NCBI RefSeq assembly: GCF_008087625.1
Contig: NZ_CP042997.1
Span: 5,952,001 to 6,016,000, forward strand
Direction: 5' to 3'
DNA length: 64,000 nucleotides
Source of the DNA: Aquisphaera giovannonii
Lineage (GTDB): Bacteria > Planctomycetota > Planctomycetia > Isosphaerales > Isosphaeraceae
The notes below the pieces were generated by a model. That model saw only the letters and a program-made list of their open reading frames with translations. It was not told where the DNA came from and made no database searches. Shown piece by piece: positions 26,044 to 35,083 of the stretch. The position numbers were made by a program, and so were the translations under genes. Numbering within the stretch: position 1 is the stretch's first letter; each line of letters opens with the position of its first letter.

Positions 26044-26376
26044 TCAGGTCGCCCGCCGTGATCGTCGGGCATGGGGCCTCTCTCCGCCGTCCGGCCGGGC
26101 CTCGGGCCCCGGTGCCGTCCAGGCGATCCGGACCAGGGGTCGTCCGGTGTCGGGGTCGTTCGTGCCGAGGTCGGTCACGACGGTGAGCGAGACGAGGACC
26201 GAGTCGCCCCCCTTGACGTAGCGGGGCTCCGCGCCGGGGCCGGTCGAGGAGAGGGCGAAGAGGACCGAGTCGCCGACCTGCAGCGTCGTGCCGGCGGGCG
26301 CCGGAACGACGGCCTCGCAGCTCCGGCCCCGCTCCACGTCCGAGATGCGCCGCTCATCCGACGGGTAGGTGTGCAT
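26044..26376 (-). CDS. Small cytoplasmic protein, unknown function
   Basis: 110 aa from MHTYPSDERRISDVERG. A beta-rich core (VGDSVLFALSSTGP, GGDSVLVSLTVVTDLG) resembles small barrel folds such as the GreA/GreB C-terminal or CarD-like domains, but no family can be claimed. The C-terminus is basic (RRSRRAT). The next gene downstream is the 65-aa zinc-ribbon protein; upstream is the RRM protein. All three are on the minus strand and could be one transcript. Confidence 0.6.
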   Translation of the reverse strand: MHTYPSDERRISDVERGRSCEAVVPAPAGTTLQVGDSVLFALSSTGPGAEPRYVKGGDSVLVSLTVVTDLGTNDPDTGRPLVRIAWTAPGPEARPDGGERPHARRSRRAT

Positions 26377-26546
26377 GGGCGTTCCCCCGGGATGTCGCGA
26401 GTCCGGCCGGGCCCGCGCCGCGGTGACTCGCGGCGTGGCCGATTCGACCCCCGGCCGCGGCGCGGCGAGGGAGGTCGGGGCATCCATGGCGATGCTCGGG
26501 GCGGCGGAGCCGGCGGCAATCCCGCCGACTCGCCCCCGGCACGCGA

Positions 26547-26846
26547 TCAATCGCGGCGGCCGTATCCGCCGCGGTCACCGCCCCCGGGGGAGCGGCTCAC
26601 TCGCGGCCTGGCCTCGTTGACCGTGAGGTTCCGCCCGTCGTGGGCCTGGCCGTCCAGGCCCTCGATCGCGGCCCGCGACTCGCCTTCCGAGGCCATCTCC
26701 ACGAAGGCGAAGCCCTTCGACCGATTCGTGTCCCGGTCGACGACGATCTGGGCGCTCTGCACCGTCCCGAACGGCGCGAACAGCGCCTCCAGTTCGGACT
26801 CGTTGACGTTGTAGGTCAGGTTGCCGACGAAGAGCTTCCTGGACAA
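26547..26846 (-). CDS. RRM-type RNA-binding protein
   Basis: 99 aa. A single RNA recognition motif with RNP2 (KLFVGNL) and RNP1 (KGFAFVEM), then a Gly/Arg tail (GGGDRGGYGRRD) typical of bacterial cold-shock-like RRM proteins. I chose a TTG start at 26846: it opens SRKLFVGNL as in homologues, and a GGAG sits 7 bases before it. The ATG at 26954 would add 36 Pro/Arg-rich residues with no similarity. It likely binds single-stranded RNA. Confidence 0.85.
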   Translation of the reverse strand: MSRKLFVGNLTYNVNESELEALFAPFGTVQSAQIVVDRDTNRSKGFAFVEMASEGESRAAIEGLDGQAHDGRNLTVNEARPRVSRSPGGGDRGGYGRRD

Positions 26847-27349
26847 GTGCGGCTCCGAAAGCGAAGGGCCGACCCGCGCTGGGCTTTCCGGGTCGAGTCG
26901 AAAGGCGGGCCCAGGGGGAGCCCATCTGGCGGGAACGGCGAAGGAGGGGAGCAACGACTGGTTCCCATGAGAGCCGGCGGAGCCGCTCGGTCGTCAGACC
27001 AACCGACCCGAGCATATCCGGCATCGAGTAGGAAAGATAGGATAATCCCTTGGCGGTCACGGGTTTCTTGACCGGCTCGAAGATCGGCGACGAGCCCTGG
27101 CCGGCGGACTTGCGACGCCGGGGCCCGTGGTCGGCCGGGAGGCCGGAGGGATCGGTTGATCGCGGGGCGGCGCGTGAGGCGGGCGGCGAAGGGATGAGGG
27201 GGGCGGGGGCCGGCGTGGCGTGGCGTGGCGTGCCCGGAAAACGACCCGGCCGGACGCGAGGGTCCGGCCGGGTGGGGCCGCCCGGAGGCCGGGCGGACGG
27301 GCAGGTCGAAGGGCGGGGGCCGCGCGGGGCTCCCGCGGTCGTCCGGGGT
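26847..27349. other. Intergenic region with a terminator and a short tandem repeat
   Basis: 503 bases. It contains the rho-independent terminator at 27244-27273 and a short GGCGT tandem (about four copies near 27212-27232). No gene is supported; frames here translate to Arg/Gly/Pro-rich sequence. Confidence 0.5.
27244..27273 (-). terminator. Rho-independent terminator of the 27350-29035 gene
   Basis: Perfect 12-bp stem ACCCGGCCGGAC with a 6-base loop. Read on the minus strand it is followed by CGTTTTCC, a short T-tract. It lies about 80 bases past the stop of the acidic membrane protein gene. Confidence 0.7.
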
Positions 27350-29035
27350 TCATACGCGGAGCGGCGGAGACCTCGGGCGGGACTGCCGGGGGACGCCGGG
27401 CCGCCGACCGGCGTTGCGTCGGGAAGGGGTCCGCGTGCCGCGGGGCGGCGGGGACGCCTTGAGGACGCGCGGCCGGGCGGGCGGGCCCGTGCGGATGTTG
27501 GTGACGCGGAGCGCGGCGGCGAAGGACGCCCGGGATGAGAGGCGCGAGCCCGCTCGGGGGGCCGGCGTGGGCCGGCTCCCTCCGCGGTCGGGCACCGTCA
27601 TGTCGGGGAGGTCGGCGTCGCCGGCCGTGCTCGCGCGATCGCGTCCGTCATCGCCGCGGCCCTGGCCCGCGATCGCATCCAAGGCCAGGGCCGCGGGCAC
27701 GGCCGCGTCCTCGACCGCCTCCTCGTCGCGATCCCACCCGCCCGCGTCCATCTCCCCCGCGTCGAGCCCCTCGTCGGCGGCCCCGGGCGGTGGCCCGGGG
27801 ATGCCTTCGTCGGGGTCCAGGACGAGGTCGAAGGATGCGGGGTGGGCCGGCTCGATCGGCGTCGCGGCCTCGGGTTCGAGGCCGCACTCGGGCTCGTCCG
27901 GGCGCGAGGCGGGATCGTCTTCGGGTTCCGGAGAGGCGGCCTGGGGCGTCGTCTCGTCGTCGGCCTCCGGCGATGCAGCGGATGGCGGGTCCTCGCCGAG
28001 TGCAGAGGGTGCGATACCGTACTCCTCGGCGGCGGGTTCCGCATCCGGCTCGGGGCCCTCGGGCGCGTCGAGATCCTCGTGAGGATCGGCGACGTCCTCG
28101 GGCGCATCGGTCGGGGCGGGCGGTTCGAACGGCGGCTCCGGCATGGCCTCGATCCGGGCATCCTCGACGGGCGCCTCGGCCTCGGGCGGGCCCGCGATCG
28201 GGTCCGGCACCTCGGTCGGATCGGGCGGAGGAAACGGAAGGGGTTGCGGCCCGTGCTCCGATTGCGGCCCCGGCTCGGGCGCCTCGGCGAAGGCCTCGTG
28301 GACCTCCGCGGGGGCTTGCGAGGCGGGCTCGGGCTCGGGCGTGACGTCGGGGGCTCCGGCCGGGGCGTCGGGGACGACGGCCTCGGGCCGGGGCTCGTGC
28401 AGGTCGGCCCGGACGAACTTGCCGGGCGCGACCTGGATCCAGGTGGCCGGGGCCGGCGCGAGGGCCGGCTCGGCTCCCGGTCGGGCCGTCCGCTTGGCTC
28501 GGCCCCGGGTTCGCCGGGGCTTCGCGGCGGGCGGCTCGGCGGGATCGGTCGCGGGGTCGAGGTTGGCCTCGGGGCCGTCGACGCGGAGGTCGGCGGCGCC
28601 GCCCTCCGGGCCTTCGCCCGCGACCAGCCCCTCCGCCGTCGCCGGCGTCCGCGGCCGCATCGGGGCCTTGCGGCCCTTCCGCGGGCGATCCGCCGCGTCG
28701 GCGGGCCGGCCCGGATCGGCCGGCGACCCCGCCCCGTCTCGCTGCGCCTCGGAGGCTTCCCCCTTTTCCCCATCCCGGCGAGGCGCCCGGGGGGTGGCGA
28801 AGATCAGGACCATCGCGGTCACGTAGGCCGGCACCATCCAGGTGGAGACCGACGCGATCACCCAGCTCGTCAGGCCCATGAGGACCGCCAGGGCGACGAT
28901 CCCCAGCGTCCGGGCGAGTCCCGGCCGGCCTTCGCTCGCTCTCGCGAGGAGGGACGGGCCGGGCTCTCCGGGGGGCGTGGGGCGTCCCTCCGTCGATCGG
29001 GGCCGAATGCCTGGAGTGCTCGACGTCGTGCTCAA
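27350..29035 (-). CDS. Membrane-anchored, acidic, intrinsically disordered protein
   Basis: 561 aa. Near the N-terminus are two hydrophobic helices (LGIVALAVLMGLTSWVIASV and VPAYVTAMVLIFA). After them comes a basic stretch (PRKGRKAPMRPRTP), then about 300 residues very rich in Pro, Glu, Asp and Ala (for example EPEPASQAPAEVHEAFAEAP), and finally a basic tail (SRRNAGRRPGVPRQSRPRSP). There is a short ordered island, ATWIQVAPGKFVRADLHEP. No enzymatic motif. The opposite-strand long frame is a composition shadow. A tether or spacer role in the cytoplasm or envelope is conceivable; function unknown. A rho-independent terminator follows. Confidence 0.7.
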   Translation of the reverse strand: MSTTSSTPGIRPRSTEGRPTPPGEPGPSLLARASEGRPGLARTLGIVALAVLMGLTSWVIASVSTWMVPAYVTAMVLIFATPRAPRRDGEKGEASEAQRDGAGSPADPGRPADAADRPRKGRKAPMRPRTPATAEGLVAGEGPEGGAADLRVDGPEANLDPATDPAEPPAAKPRRTRGRAKRTARPGAEPALAPAPATWIQVAPGKFVRADLHEPRPEAVVPDAPAGAPDVTPEPEPASQAPAEVHEAFAEAPEPGPQSEHGPQPLPFPPPDPTEVPDPIAGPPEAEAPVEDARIEAMPEPPFEPPAPTDAPEDVADPHEDLDAPEGPEPDAEPAAEEYGIAPSALGEDPPSAASPEADDETTPQAASPEPEDDPASRPDEPECGLEPEAATPIEPAHPASFDLVLDPDEGIPGPPPGAADEGLDAGEMDAGGWDRDEEAVEDAAVPAALALDAIAGQGRGDDGRDRASTAGDADLPDMTVPDRGGSRPTPAPRAGSRLSSRASFAAALRVTNIRTGPPARPRVLKASPPPRGTRTPSRRNAGRRPGVPRQSRPRSPPLRV

Positions 29036-29482
29036 AGGAGGGCCGTCCTGTGCGCCGTTCTGGAGGGCCGCCCGAGGGGGAGGACGTCCGGGTCGCCCCG
29101 GTCGCCTCGATCCTCGCGTGCCTGCCCTTTGTCCTGTTCGTCGCCCGGAGGAAGGGCGTGCGCCCGCTGGGGAGGCACGGCCCGGGGCCGCGGCCGCCTC
29201 TCGGCCGCCGCGACTCCCCCGGCTTGGTCTATCGGCCGAGTCGGCCGGCGAACTCGCGTCGAGACCGGGGCCTCCCGACGGCCGCGGCGGGCCCGCCGCA
29301 TCCTCCCGTCAGGAGCGCCAGGGGACGGATAGCCGGGAGACTTCCCGCCGCCCGCCGCAGCGTCACGATCGAAACTGATCGGATGTTCTGGGCCGTCCCT
29401 GGCATCGGGTTTGCGTTCCGCGACTCGCGGAGGGGACCGACGTGGGCCCACTGTACAAAAGAGAATGAGGCGGCAGGTCAAC
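29036..29482. other. Intergenic region between divergent genes
   Basis: 447 bases. A 10-base palindrome, GTGGGCCCAC, lies at 29442-29451 just before the YihY gene and might be an operator. No gene seen; it should contain the promoters of the two divergent membrane protein genes. Confidence 0.4.
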
Positions 29483-30472
29483 ATGTCGACGCCATCGCCA
29501 GTGATCGGTCCGAAGTCGAGGCGGAGGCTGCTCTCGGCGATGAACCTCGGGGGCCTGAGCTTCCGCGAGGCGTGCGTGCGGACGTGGAAGAAGATGAACG
29601 AGCACGAGATCCTCACGAGGGCCGCGGCGGTGAGCTTCTACGCGATCGCGGCGCTGGTGCCGTTCCTCGCGCTGGTGATCTCGCTGATGGCCGGCTCGTT
29701 CCCGCTGATCGCGCACGCCGTCTCGTTCGTGGTCCCCAGCGCGGGGGCGGGCGTGACGCAGGCGACCTCGCAGTCGGACAAGGTCTTCCAGGTGCTCCAG
29801 AACCTGCTGCCGGCGGACGCCGCGTCGCTCGTCGACCGCGAGATCAAGACCATCCAGGACCGGCCCAAGACGGGGCTCGTCTCCTTCGGCGTCGCGGCGC
29901 TGATCTGGCTGTCGTCGAGCCTCTTCGTGGCGGTGATGGACGCGATGAACCGGATCATGGGCGTCTCGGAGACCCGGCCATTCTGGAGGGTCCGGGTCAC
30001 GGCCATGCTGATGACGCTGAGCCAGGCCGCCATCCTGATCGTCGCCTTCGTCACGACGCTGGCGTGGCCGCAGATCCTCGCGCTGATCGGGCTGAAGACG
30101 GCGGCCGCGGCGCTCGCGTCGGTGATCCAGGGGGTGGCCGTCTTCCTGCTCATCCTTTTGAGCTTCGCCATGGCGATGTACTTCGGCCCGGACGCCGAGC
30201 AGCGCTGGGAGTGGATCACGCCGGGGAGCCTGGCGGGCACGCTCATCCTGCTGGCCGTGAGCTTCGCGTTCCGGTTCTACGTCCAGACCTGGGGGAACTA
30301 CAGCGCGACGTACGGGTCGCTGGCGGGCGTGATCGTCCTCACGAGCTGGCTCTGGATCACCTCGGTCGTCCTGCTGGCCGCCGCCGAGTTCGACAAGGTC
30401 ATCGAGGACGCCTCCCCCTACGGCAAGCCGTACGGCCAGCGGCACGAGTCGATGGCGACCCCCAAGGCGTGA
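29483..30472 (+). CDS. YihY/BrkB-family inner membrane protein
   Basis: About 329 aa from MSTPSPVIGP (an ATG at 29465 is an alternative). Signature YihY features are the opening WKKMNEHEILTRAAAVSFYAIAALVPFLALV and later LRFYVQTW-like segments (FAFRFYVQTWGNYSATYGSLAGVIVLTSWLW in overlapping parts). Six membrane helices. The C-terminus ends with a short polar tail after AAAEFDKVIEDA. Proteins of this family were once annotated as ribonuclease BN; the true role is unknown, with links to envelope processes. Length is typical. Confidence 0.9.
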   Translation: MSTPSPVIGPKSRRRLLSAMNLGGLSFREACVRTWKKMNEHEILTRAAAVSFYAIAALVPFLALVISLMAGSFPLIAHAVSFVVPSAGAGVTQATSQSDKVFQVLQNLLPADAASLVDREIKTIQDRPKTGLVSFGVAALIWLSSSLFVAVMDAMNRIMGVSETRPFWRVRVTAMLMTLSQAAILIVAFVTTLAWPQILALIGLKTAAAALASVIQGVAVFLLILLSFAMAMYFGPDAEQRWEWITPGSLAGTLILLAVSFAFRFYVQTWGNYSATYGSLAGVIVLTSWLWITSVVLLAAAEFDKVIEDASPYGKPYGQRHESMATPKA

Positions 30473-30500
30473 GCCGGCCCGCGGGCCCGCTCCGGCTGAC

Positions 30501-32270
30501 TCAGCCGGCGGCCTCGTCGAGGACCGGGGCCGGGCCCGGCCCCGGGCCGGCGCCCGGGCCCTCGTCGTGATGCCAGGGCAGCCTGATGACGCCGCCCTTC
30601 GCCAGGCTCATGAGCCAGGCGAGCACGAACGACGACATCCCCAGCAGGAGGTAGTCGAGCCCCTTCACGCGGCCGCGGAGCGGGGCATACCCGCGCCAGG
30701 CGGCGGCGAGCCCCCAGCAGGCGAGGACGGCCTGGCCGCCTCGCGTCGAGGGCCGGTGGCCGAGGGCCCGGCCGTAGGCCAGGAGCAGGCCGCCCATCGC
30801 GGGCAGGTAGGCCCAGGGCGTCCAGGCGGGCAGGGGGTCGAGGGGGAACCCCGCGGCGAGGATGCCGGTCGTGGTCAGGCAGGCCAGCAGGGCCAGCGCC
30901 GTGCCGGCGGTGCGGATCCATCGGCCGAAGGCGTCCCCGTACGCGGCGCCGGCGGCCAGCAGGGCGAGCGTCAGGGCGTGGAAGAAGATCACGAACCGGA
31001 GGTCGGAGACGGGCTCGCGGGCCGGGACGTCGGCGAGCCAGGCGATCGCCATGCCGCAGGCCCCGGCGAAGAACCGGCCCGGGCTCCGCGTCGCCAGGCC
31101 CGTGGCGAAGAGCATCCCGCCGGCCAGCGAGAGCGGCACGGGCCGGGGAGTCGTGAGGTCGTCCAGGTCCAGGGTCCCGGGGCCGACGAAGGTCAGGGCG
31201 AGGAGCGTATACCAGAGCAGCTGGCGCGCGCCCGGCACGCGGCGGGCCCAGGCGTAGGCATAGAAGAGCAGCGAGAGAAGGAGCGTCAGGTACAGCGGCG
31301 TCCCGCCGAGCCGGCCCTCGAACTGGGAGAGGAAGAGCCGGTAGACCGGCTCGTCGCGATGGCCGGCCGCGGCGAGCACGGCGAGCGCGACCGGCACGCC
31401 GAGCGACACGACGATCACGCCGCGATGCCGCTCCACCAGGCCGATCTCCAGCAGCAGGATCGCCACGGCGAAGAGGAACGGGATGAGGAAGTACGCCCCG
31501 AAGACCAGCGGCTCCGCCGCGGCGGACTCGGGATGGTCCATCGACCAGCAGAGGAGCGGGACGCGGGCCAGCACCGCGAATCCGAGCACGCCGAAGAGGG
31601 TCCAGGGATACCAGGCCCAGCGCCACGGGCAGCCCGAGCTCTTGGGGCGGCCGTACTCGCGGCCGCGGCGGATCGCCGGGATCAGCGTCAGGGCGACCAG
31701 GCCGGCGGCCGGCGAGAAGCCGAAGAGGGCCCAGGACAGCGCCTCGGTCCGCGGGCCCTCGAGCAGGGGCGTCATCGCGGTCGGATAGACGTAGAAGAGC
31801 GCGAGGAGCAAATAATAGGGGATCCGGAACGCCCGCGCGAGGACCAGCCGCGTCCCCCGCAGCATGCCCTCGCTGACGACCGCGGCGAAGGCCAGCCCGC
31901 CCAGGTAGCAGGCGACCCCGCGCGACGGCGCCTCGGCGAGCACCTCGTCGAAGGTCACCGACGTGGCGAGGAACATCAGGACGGTCAGCAGCATCACCGT
32001 CCGGACGTCGTCCCAGACGCCGAGCCATCGCACCAGCAGGCAGGCGGTGATCGCCAGCAGCAGCGTGTACCCGGACAGCCCCCCCATGAGGGCCCAGGTC
32101 TGCGCCGCCTGAGCCTGGCCGCCGAAGGAGACCCACAGCCCCAGGCACACGAGCAGCGCGCTGAGGACGTAGAACGGGTTGTTGCAGCTCAGCCACTGGA
32201 GCAGCGTCCGCGAGCGGACGCCGGCCGCCGGCACCCCGGCGCGATCGCTCCCCGCGAGTCCCGTCGCCAT
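30501..32270 (-). CDS. Large polytopic membrane protein, unknown function
   Basis: 589 aa with at least 14 hydrophobic segments, for example LSALLVCLGLWVSFGGQ, YTLLLAITACLLVRWLG, YLLLALFYVYPTAMTPLL, LVFGAYFLIPFLFAVAILLL and AGGMLFATGLA. The C-terminus is Gly/Pro-rich (GPGAGPGPGPAPVLDEAAG). No transporter or enzyme motif recognised. It converges with YihY. It may be the last gene of the minus-strand row from RlmN through HemC, 152 bases after HemC, though that gap allows a separate promoter. Confidence 0.8.
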   Translation of the reverse strand: MATGLAGSDRAGVPAAGVRSRTLLQWLSCNNPFYVLSALLVCLGLWVSFGGQAQAAQTWALMGGLSGYTLLLAITACLLVRWLGVWDDVRTVMLLTVLMFLATSVTFDEVLAEAPSRGVACYLGGLAFAAVVSEGMLRGTRLVLARAFRIPYYLLLALFYVYPTAMTPLLEGPRTEALSWALFGFSPAAGLVALTLIPAIRRGREYGRPKSSGCPWRWAWYPWTLFGVLGFAVLARVPLLCWSMDHPESAAAEPLVFGAYFLIPFLFAVAILLLEIGLVERHRGVIVVSLGVPVALAVLAAAGHRDEPVYRLFLSQFEGRLGGTPLYLTLLLSLLFYAYAWARRVPGARQLLWYTLLALTFVGPGTLDLDDLTTPRPVPLSLAGGMLFATGLATRSPGRFFAGACGMAIAWLADVPAREPVSDLRFVIFFHALTLALLAAGAAYGDAFGRWIRTAGTALALLACLTTTGILAAGFPLDPLPAWTPWAYLPAMGGLLLAYGRALGHRPSTRGGQAVLACWGLAAAWRGYAPLRGRVKGLDYLLLGMSSFVLAWLMSLAKGGVIRLPWHHDEGPGAGPGPGPAPVLDEAAG

Positions 32271-32422
32271 GATCGATGCCTCCGGATCTTCGAAGCCGGG
32301 GCCGGGGCGGATCGCTGGCCGATTCGACGATGATGGGAGCCCCGTCCCCTCGGACCGAGGTTATCGTCCTGTGACAAGTGTCGCAAGTGGGGTGCGGGGA
32401 ATCGTCGCGATCGCGTCGCCGC

Positions 32423-33379
32423 TCACGATGGGGGCCGGATGCTCCCCCCGAGCAGCTCCGCGGCGCCCCGATCGCGGAGGGCCGAGGCGACGCGGATGCC
32501 GAGCCCGCGGGGGTCGTCGACGGGGCCCGAGTCGGCGGCGTGGACGCGGCGGCGGCCGTCCGCGTCGAAGACGGAGGCGTCCAGGGCGAGCCGGCCGCCC
32601 TCCGCGTCGCGCCCCCAGGCGGCCATGGGGATGAGGCAGCCCCCCTCCAGCTCCGCCAGCGCCGCCCGCTCGGCGACGACGGCGCGGTGGCTGGCCGGGT
32701 CGTCGAGGGCGGCCAGCAGCGACCGCGTCCCCTCGTCGTCGGCGCGGCACTCGATGCCGAGGGCCCCCTGGCCGACGGCCGGCAGGAACCGCGGCGGCGC
32801 CAGCCGCTCGGTGACGTGCCCGTGCAGCCCCAGGCGGTGGAGCCCGGCCCAGGCGAGGACGATCGCGTCCATCGCCCCGTCGAGCGCCTGGCGGAGCCGG
32901 GTCTCGACGTTGCCCCGGATCGTGACGACCTCCAGGTCCGGCCTCCGGTGGAGCAACTGGGCCCGCCGCCGGAGCGAGCCGGTGCCCACGCGGGCCCCGG
33001 CGGGCAGGGCCTCGAGCGTCCGGTGGGCCGGGGCGATCAGGGCGTCGGCGACCTCCTCGCGGGGCGGCACGGCGGCCAGGACGAGCTCCGCCGGGCCCAT
33101 CGTCGGCAGGTCCTTGAGGCTGTGGACGGCCACGTCCACCGAGCCGTCCAGCACCGCGCGCTGGATCTCCTTGGTGAACACGCCGGTGCCGCCGATCGCC
33201 GCCAGCGGCGAGTTCCGGTCCCGGTCGCCGAGCGTCCTGATCTCGATCAGCTCCACGGCCAGCCCCGGGTGCCGCTCCCGGAGCGCCGAGGCCACCCATT
33301 CCGCCTGCCAGCGGGCCAGCCGGCTGCCTCGGGTGCCGATGCGGAGGGTCGCGGTGCGGGCGCTGGCGGGGGTCGTCAT
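32423..33379 (-). CDS. hemC: Hydroxymethylbilane synthase (porphobilinogen deaminase)
   Basis: 318 aa, close to the E. coli enzyme length. It polymerises four porphobilinogens into hydroxymethylbilane in tetrapyrrole synthesis, in the cytoplasm. Motifs: the N-terminal RIGTRGSRLARWQAEWVA, catalytic-loop HSLKDLPT, basic residues in GTGSLRRRAQLL and RGNVETRLRQAL, and the cofactor cysteine in ELEGGCLIPMAAW that carries the dipyrromethane. All expected residues seem intact. The neighbours (ComF, sigma factor, RlmN) are not haem genes. Confidence 0.95.
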   Translation of the reverse strand: MTTPASARTATLRIGTRGSRLARWQAEWVASALRERHPGLAVELIEIRTLGDRDRNSPLAAIGGTGVFTKEIQRAVLDGSVDVAVHSLKDLPTMGPAELVLAAVPPREEVADALIAPAHRTLEALPAGARVGTGSLRRRAQLLHRRPDLEVVTIRGNVETRLRQALDGAMDAIVLAWAGLHRLGLHGHVTERLAPPRFLPAVGQGALGIECRADDEGTRSLLAALDDPASHRAVVAERAALAELEGGCLIPMAAWGRDAEGGRLALDASVFDADGRRRVHAADSGPVDDPRGLGIRVASALRDRGAAELLGGSIRPPS

Positions 33380-33484
33380 GGGCGGTTCTTGATGGTGGGG
33401 GAGGGGGGGAGTCCGTTCCTCCCAGGCTACGCGCTGGCGGCCCGATTGGCTACGGAAGTCCCGCGGGCGGGGCGGGAGCGGCGA

Positions 33485-34273
33485 TCAGAGGTCCCTCGCC
33501 ACGACCGCGACGACGACGCGCCGGGCGCCGGCCCCCTTCAGGGCGCGGGCCGCGGCCCCGGTGGTGGCGCCGGTGGTGAGGATGTCGTCCACGAGCAGGA
33601 CGGTCCGTCCCTTCAGCCGCGGGTCGGGGACGCGGCGGGCGCGGAAGGCGTCCCTCACGGCCTCGTGCCGCTCCGCCTTCTTCATCCGGGAGAGGTGGCC
33701 CGTCGCCCGGACCCGCCGGATCGGCCGCAGGAGGGGCAGGCCGAGCGAGCTTGCCAGGCCGCGGGCCAGCTCCTCGGCCTGGTTGAAGCCGCGGCCGAGC
33801 CGCCGCGACCAGTGGAGCGGCACCGGGACGATCCAGGCGTCGCGAGGCAGGGCCGCCAGCCCCGCCGCGCGGGCGGTCGCCAGCAGGCCGCTCAACCCGG
33901 GCGCGAGCCAGGCGTTCGCCTCGTGCTTCAGCTTGAGGCAGAGCTCCCGGAGGTGGCCCTGGTACGGCCCCATTGCCATCGCGGCGTCGAACCCGAGCGG
34001 CCGGCCCCGGCACTGCGAGCATCCCTTGTCCACCCGGGCATGCGGCCCGACCGGCAGCGCACAGCGAGGACACGTCGAGCCCTCCGCAAATGCCCCGTCG
34101 CCCAGCAGCCTCGCGCGGCAAGGCGGGCAGAACGCCCCGCGGAGCGCATGGTCCCGCCCGCAGACGGCGCAGTGCCAGGGGAACACCAGGTCCGCCGCCG
34201 CCCTCCCGCACGCACCCATTCCCCGGACGATCGCCCGCGAGATCACCCCGGGACCACCGAGCATCGCCCCCAT
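33485..34273 (-). CDS. ComF-family phosphoribosyltransferase-like protein
   Basis: 262 aa from ATG 34273 (a GTG at 34294 and an ATG at 34264 also fit). N-terminal zinc-finger cysteines are CAVCGRDHALRGAFCPPC, then CPRCALPVG and CSQCRG. The C-terminal phosphoribosyltransferase domain has VPVPLHWSRRLGRGFNQAEE and the PRPP-binding loop VLLVDDILTTGATTGAAAR. ComF acts in DNA uptake in naturally competent bacteria, though most homologues are untested. It sits between HemC and an ECF sigma factor. Confidence 0.9.
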   Translation of the reverse strand: MGAMLGGPGVISRAIVRGMGACGRAAADLVFPWHCAVCGRDHALRGAFCPPCRARLLGDGAFAEGSTCPRCALPVGPHARVDKGCSQCRGRPLGFDAAMAMGPYQGHLRELCLKLKHEANAWLAPGLSGLLATARAAGLAALPRDAWIVPVPLHWSRRLGRGFNQAEELARGLASSLGLPLLRPIRRVRATGHLSRMKKAERHEAVRDAFRARRVPDPRLKGRTVLLVDDILTTGATTGAAARALKGAGARRVVVAVVARDL

Positions 34274-34340
34274 CCGTCTCTCGCTTTCTCTCACTCCCCT
34301 CCCAATTCCTCCCGATTGTCCCCCGTCTTCTCTTCCCCGT

Positions 34341-34370
34341 CTTCTCTGTGTCCTCTGTGCCTCTGTGGTT
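34341..34370 (-). repeat. Dispersed AACCACAGAGGCAC repeat, copy 1
   Basis: Read on the minus strand it begins AACCACAGAGGCACAGAGGA and continues ACACAGAGAAG. A second copy with two A-to-G changes lies at 51604-51633 on the plus strand. Both are intergenic. The unit is purine-rich and not palindromic; similar sequences are scattered in other genomes, but their role is unknown to me. Confidence 0.7.
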
Positions 34371-34375
34371 GGCCC

Positions 34376-35017
34376 TTACAATGGAGGTCGGTCGCCGGCG
34401 GAGAGGTAGGGCTCCAGCCGCTCGCGGAGTTCGTTGCGGGCGCGGGCCAGGAGCGACTTCACGGCCGCCGGCGAGCGGTTCATGACGTCGCCGATCTCCG
34501 CGTAGCTCATGTCCTCGAACTTGTTCAGGAGCACGGCCATGCGCTGGTCCTCGCCGAGGACCGAGAGCGCGTCCCGGACGACGTCGGAGAGCTCGACCTG
34601 CCGCATCTGGGCCGAGGCGGTCGCGTCCCGCGATGGGATCTGCCCGGGGGACGGCGCGGCGTTGTGGGTGCTCGTGCTGTTGCCGCCCATGGGCACCGAC
34701 GGGTGCCGCCCCTTGGACCGCAGGTGGTTCAGGGCGAGGTTGTTGGCGATCGTGAAGAGCCAGGTGGAGAACCGGGCCCGCGGCTTGTAGCCCTTGCGGG
34801 CCTTGTAGACCCGCAGCAGGACCTCCTGGCTGAGGTCCTCCGCCTCCTCGCGGCTGCCGACGAGGTGAAAGAGGATCCCGACGAGCCGGTCCTGGTACCG
34901 CTGGACCAGCTGCTCGAACGCACCGGGCACGCCCTCGCGGACCTGGAGCATCAGCCGGACGTCGGGGTCCCGCGCTTCCAGTTGCCGCCCCAGGACGTCG
35001 AGCTCACCCTGGCTCAC
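34376..35017 (-). CDS. ECF-type RNA polymerase sigma factor
   Basis: 213 aa from a GTG at 35017, chosen because GGGGAG lies 8 bases upstream; a GTG at 35056 would extend it by 13 residues. Sigma region 2: FEQLVQRYQDRLVGILFHLV, AEDLSQEVLLRVYKARKGY, FSTWLFTIANNLALNHLR. Region 4: VLLNKFEDMSYAEIGDVMNR and SPAAVKSLLARARNELRERL. A Ser/Thr-rich linker joins them. No anti-sigma gene is adjacent, which fits the soluble, transcriptionally controlled ECF types common in planctomycetes. It is followed by the ComF-like gene. Confidence 0.9.
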   Translation of the reverse strand: MSQGELDVLGRQLEARDPDVRLMLQVREGVPGAFEQLVQRYQDRLVGILFHLVGSREEAEDLSQEVLLRVYKARKGYKPRARFSTWLFTIANNLALNHLRSKGRHPSVPMGGNSTSTHNAAPSPGQIPSRDATASAQMRQVELSDVVRDALSVLGEDQRMAVLLNKFEDMSYAEIGDVMNRSPAAVKSLLARARNELRERLEPYLSAGDRPPL

Positions 35018-35083
35018 TCGGACAACTCCCCAGGGACCATCCTCGGCCGTCGCCACGCCGGGACGCCGATCGAATCCACCCCC

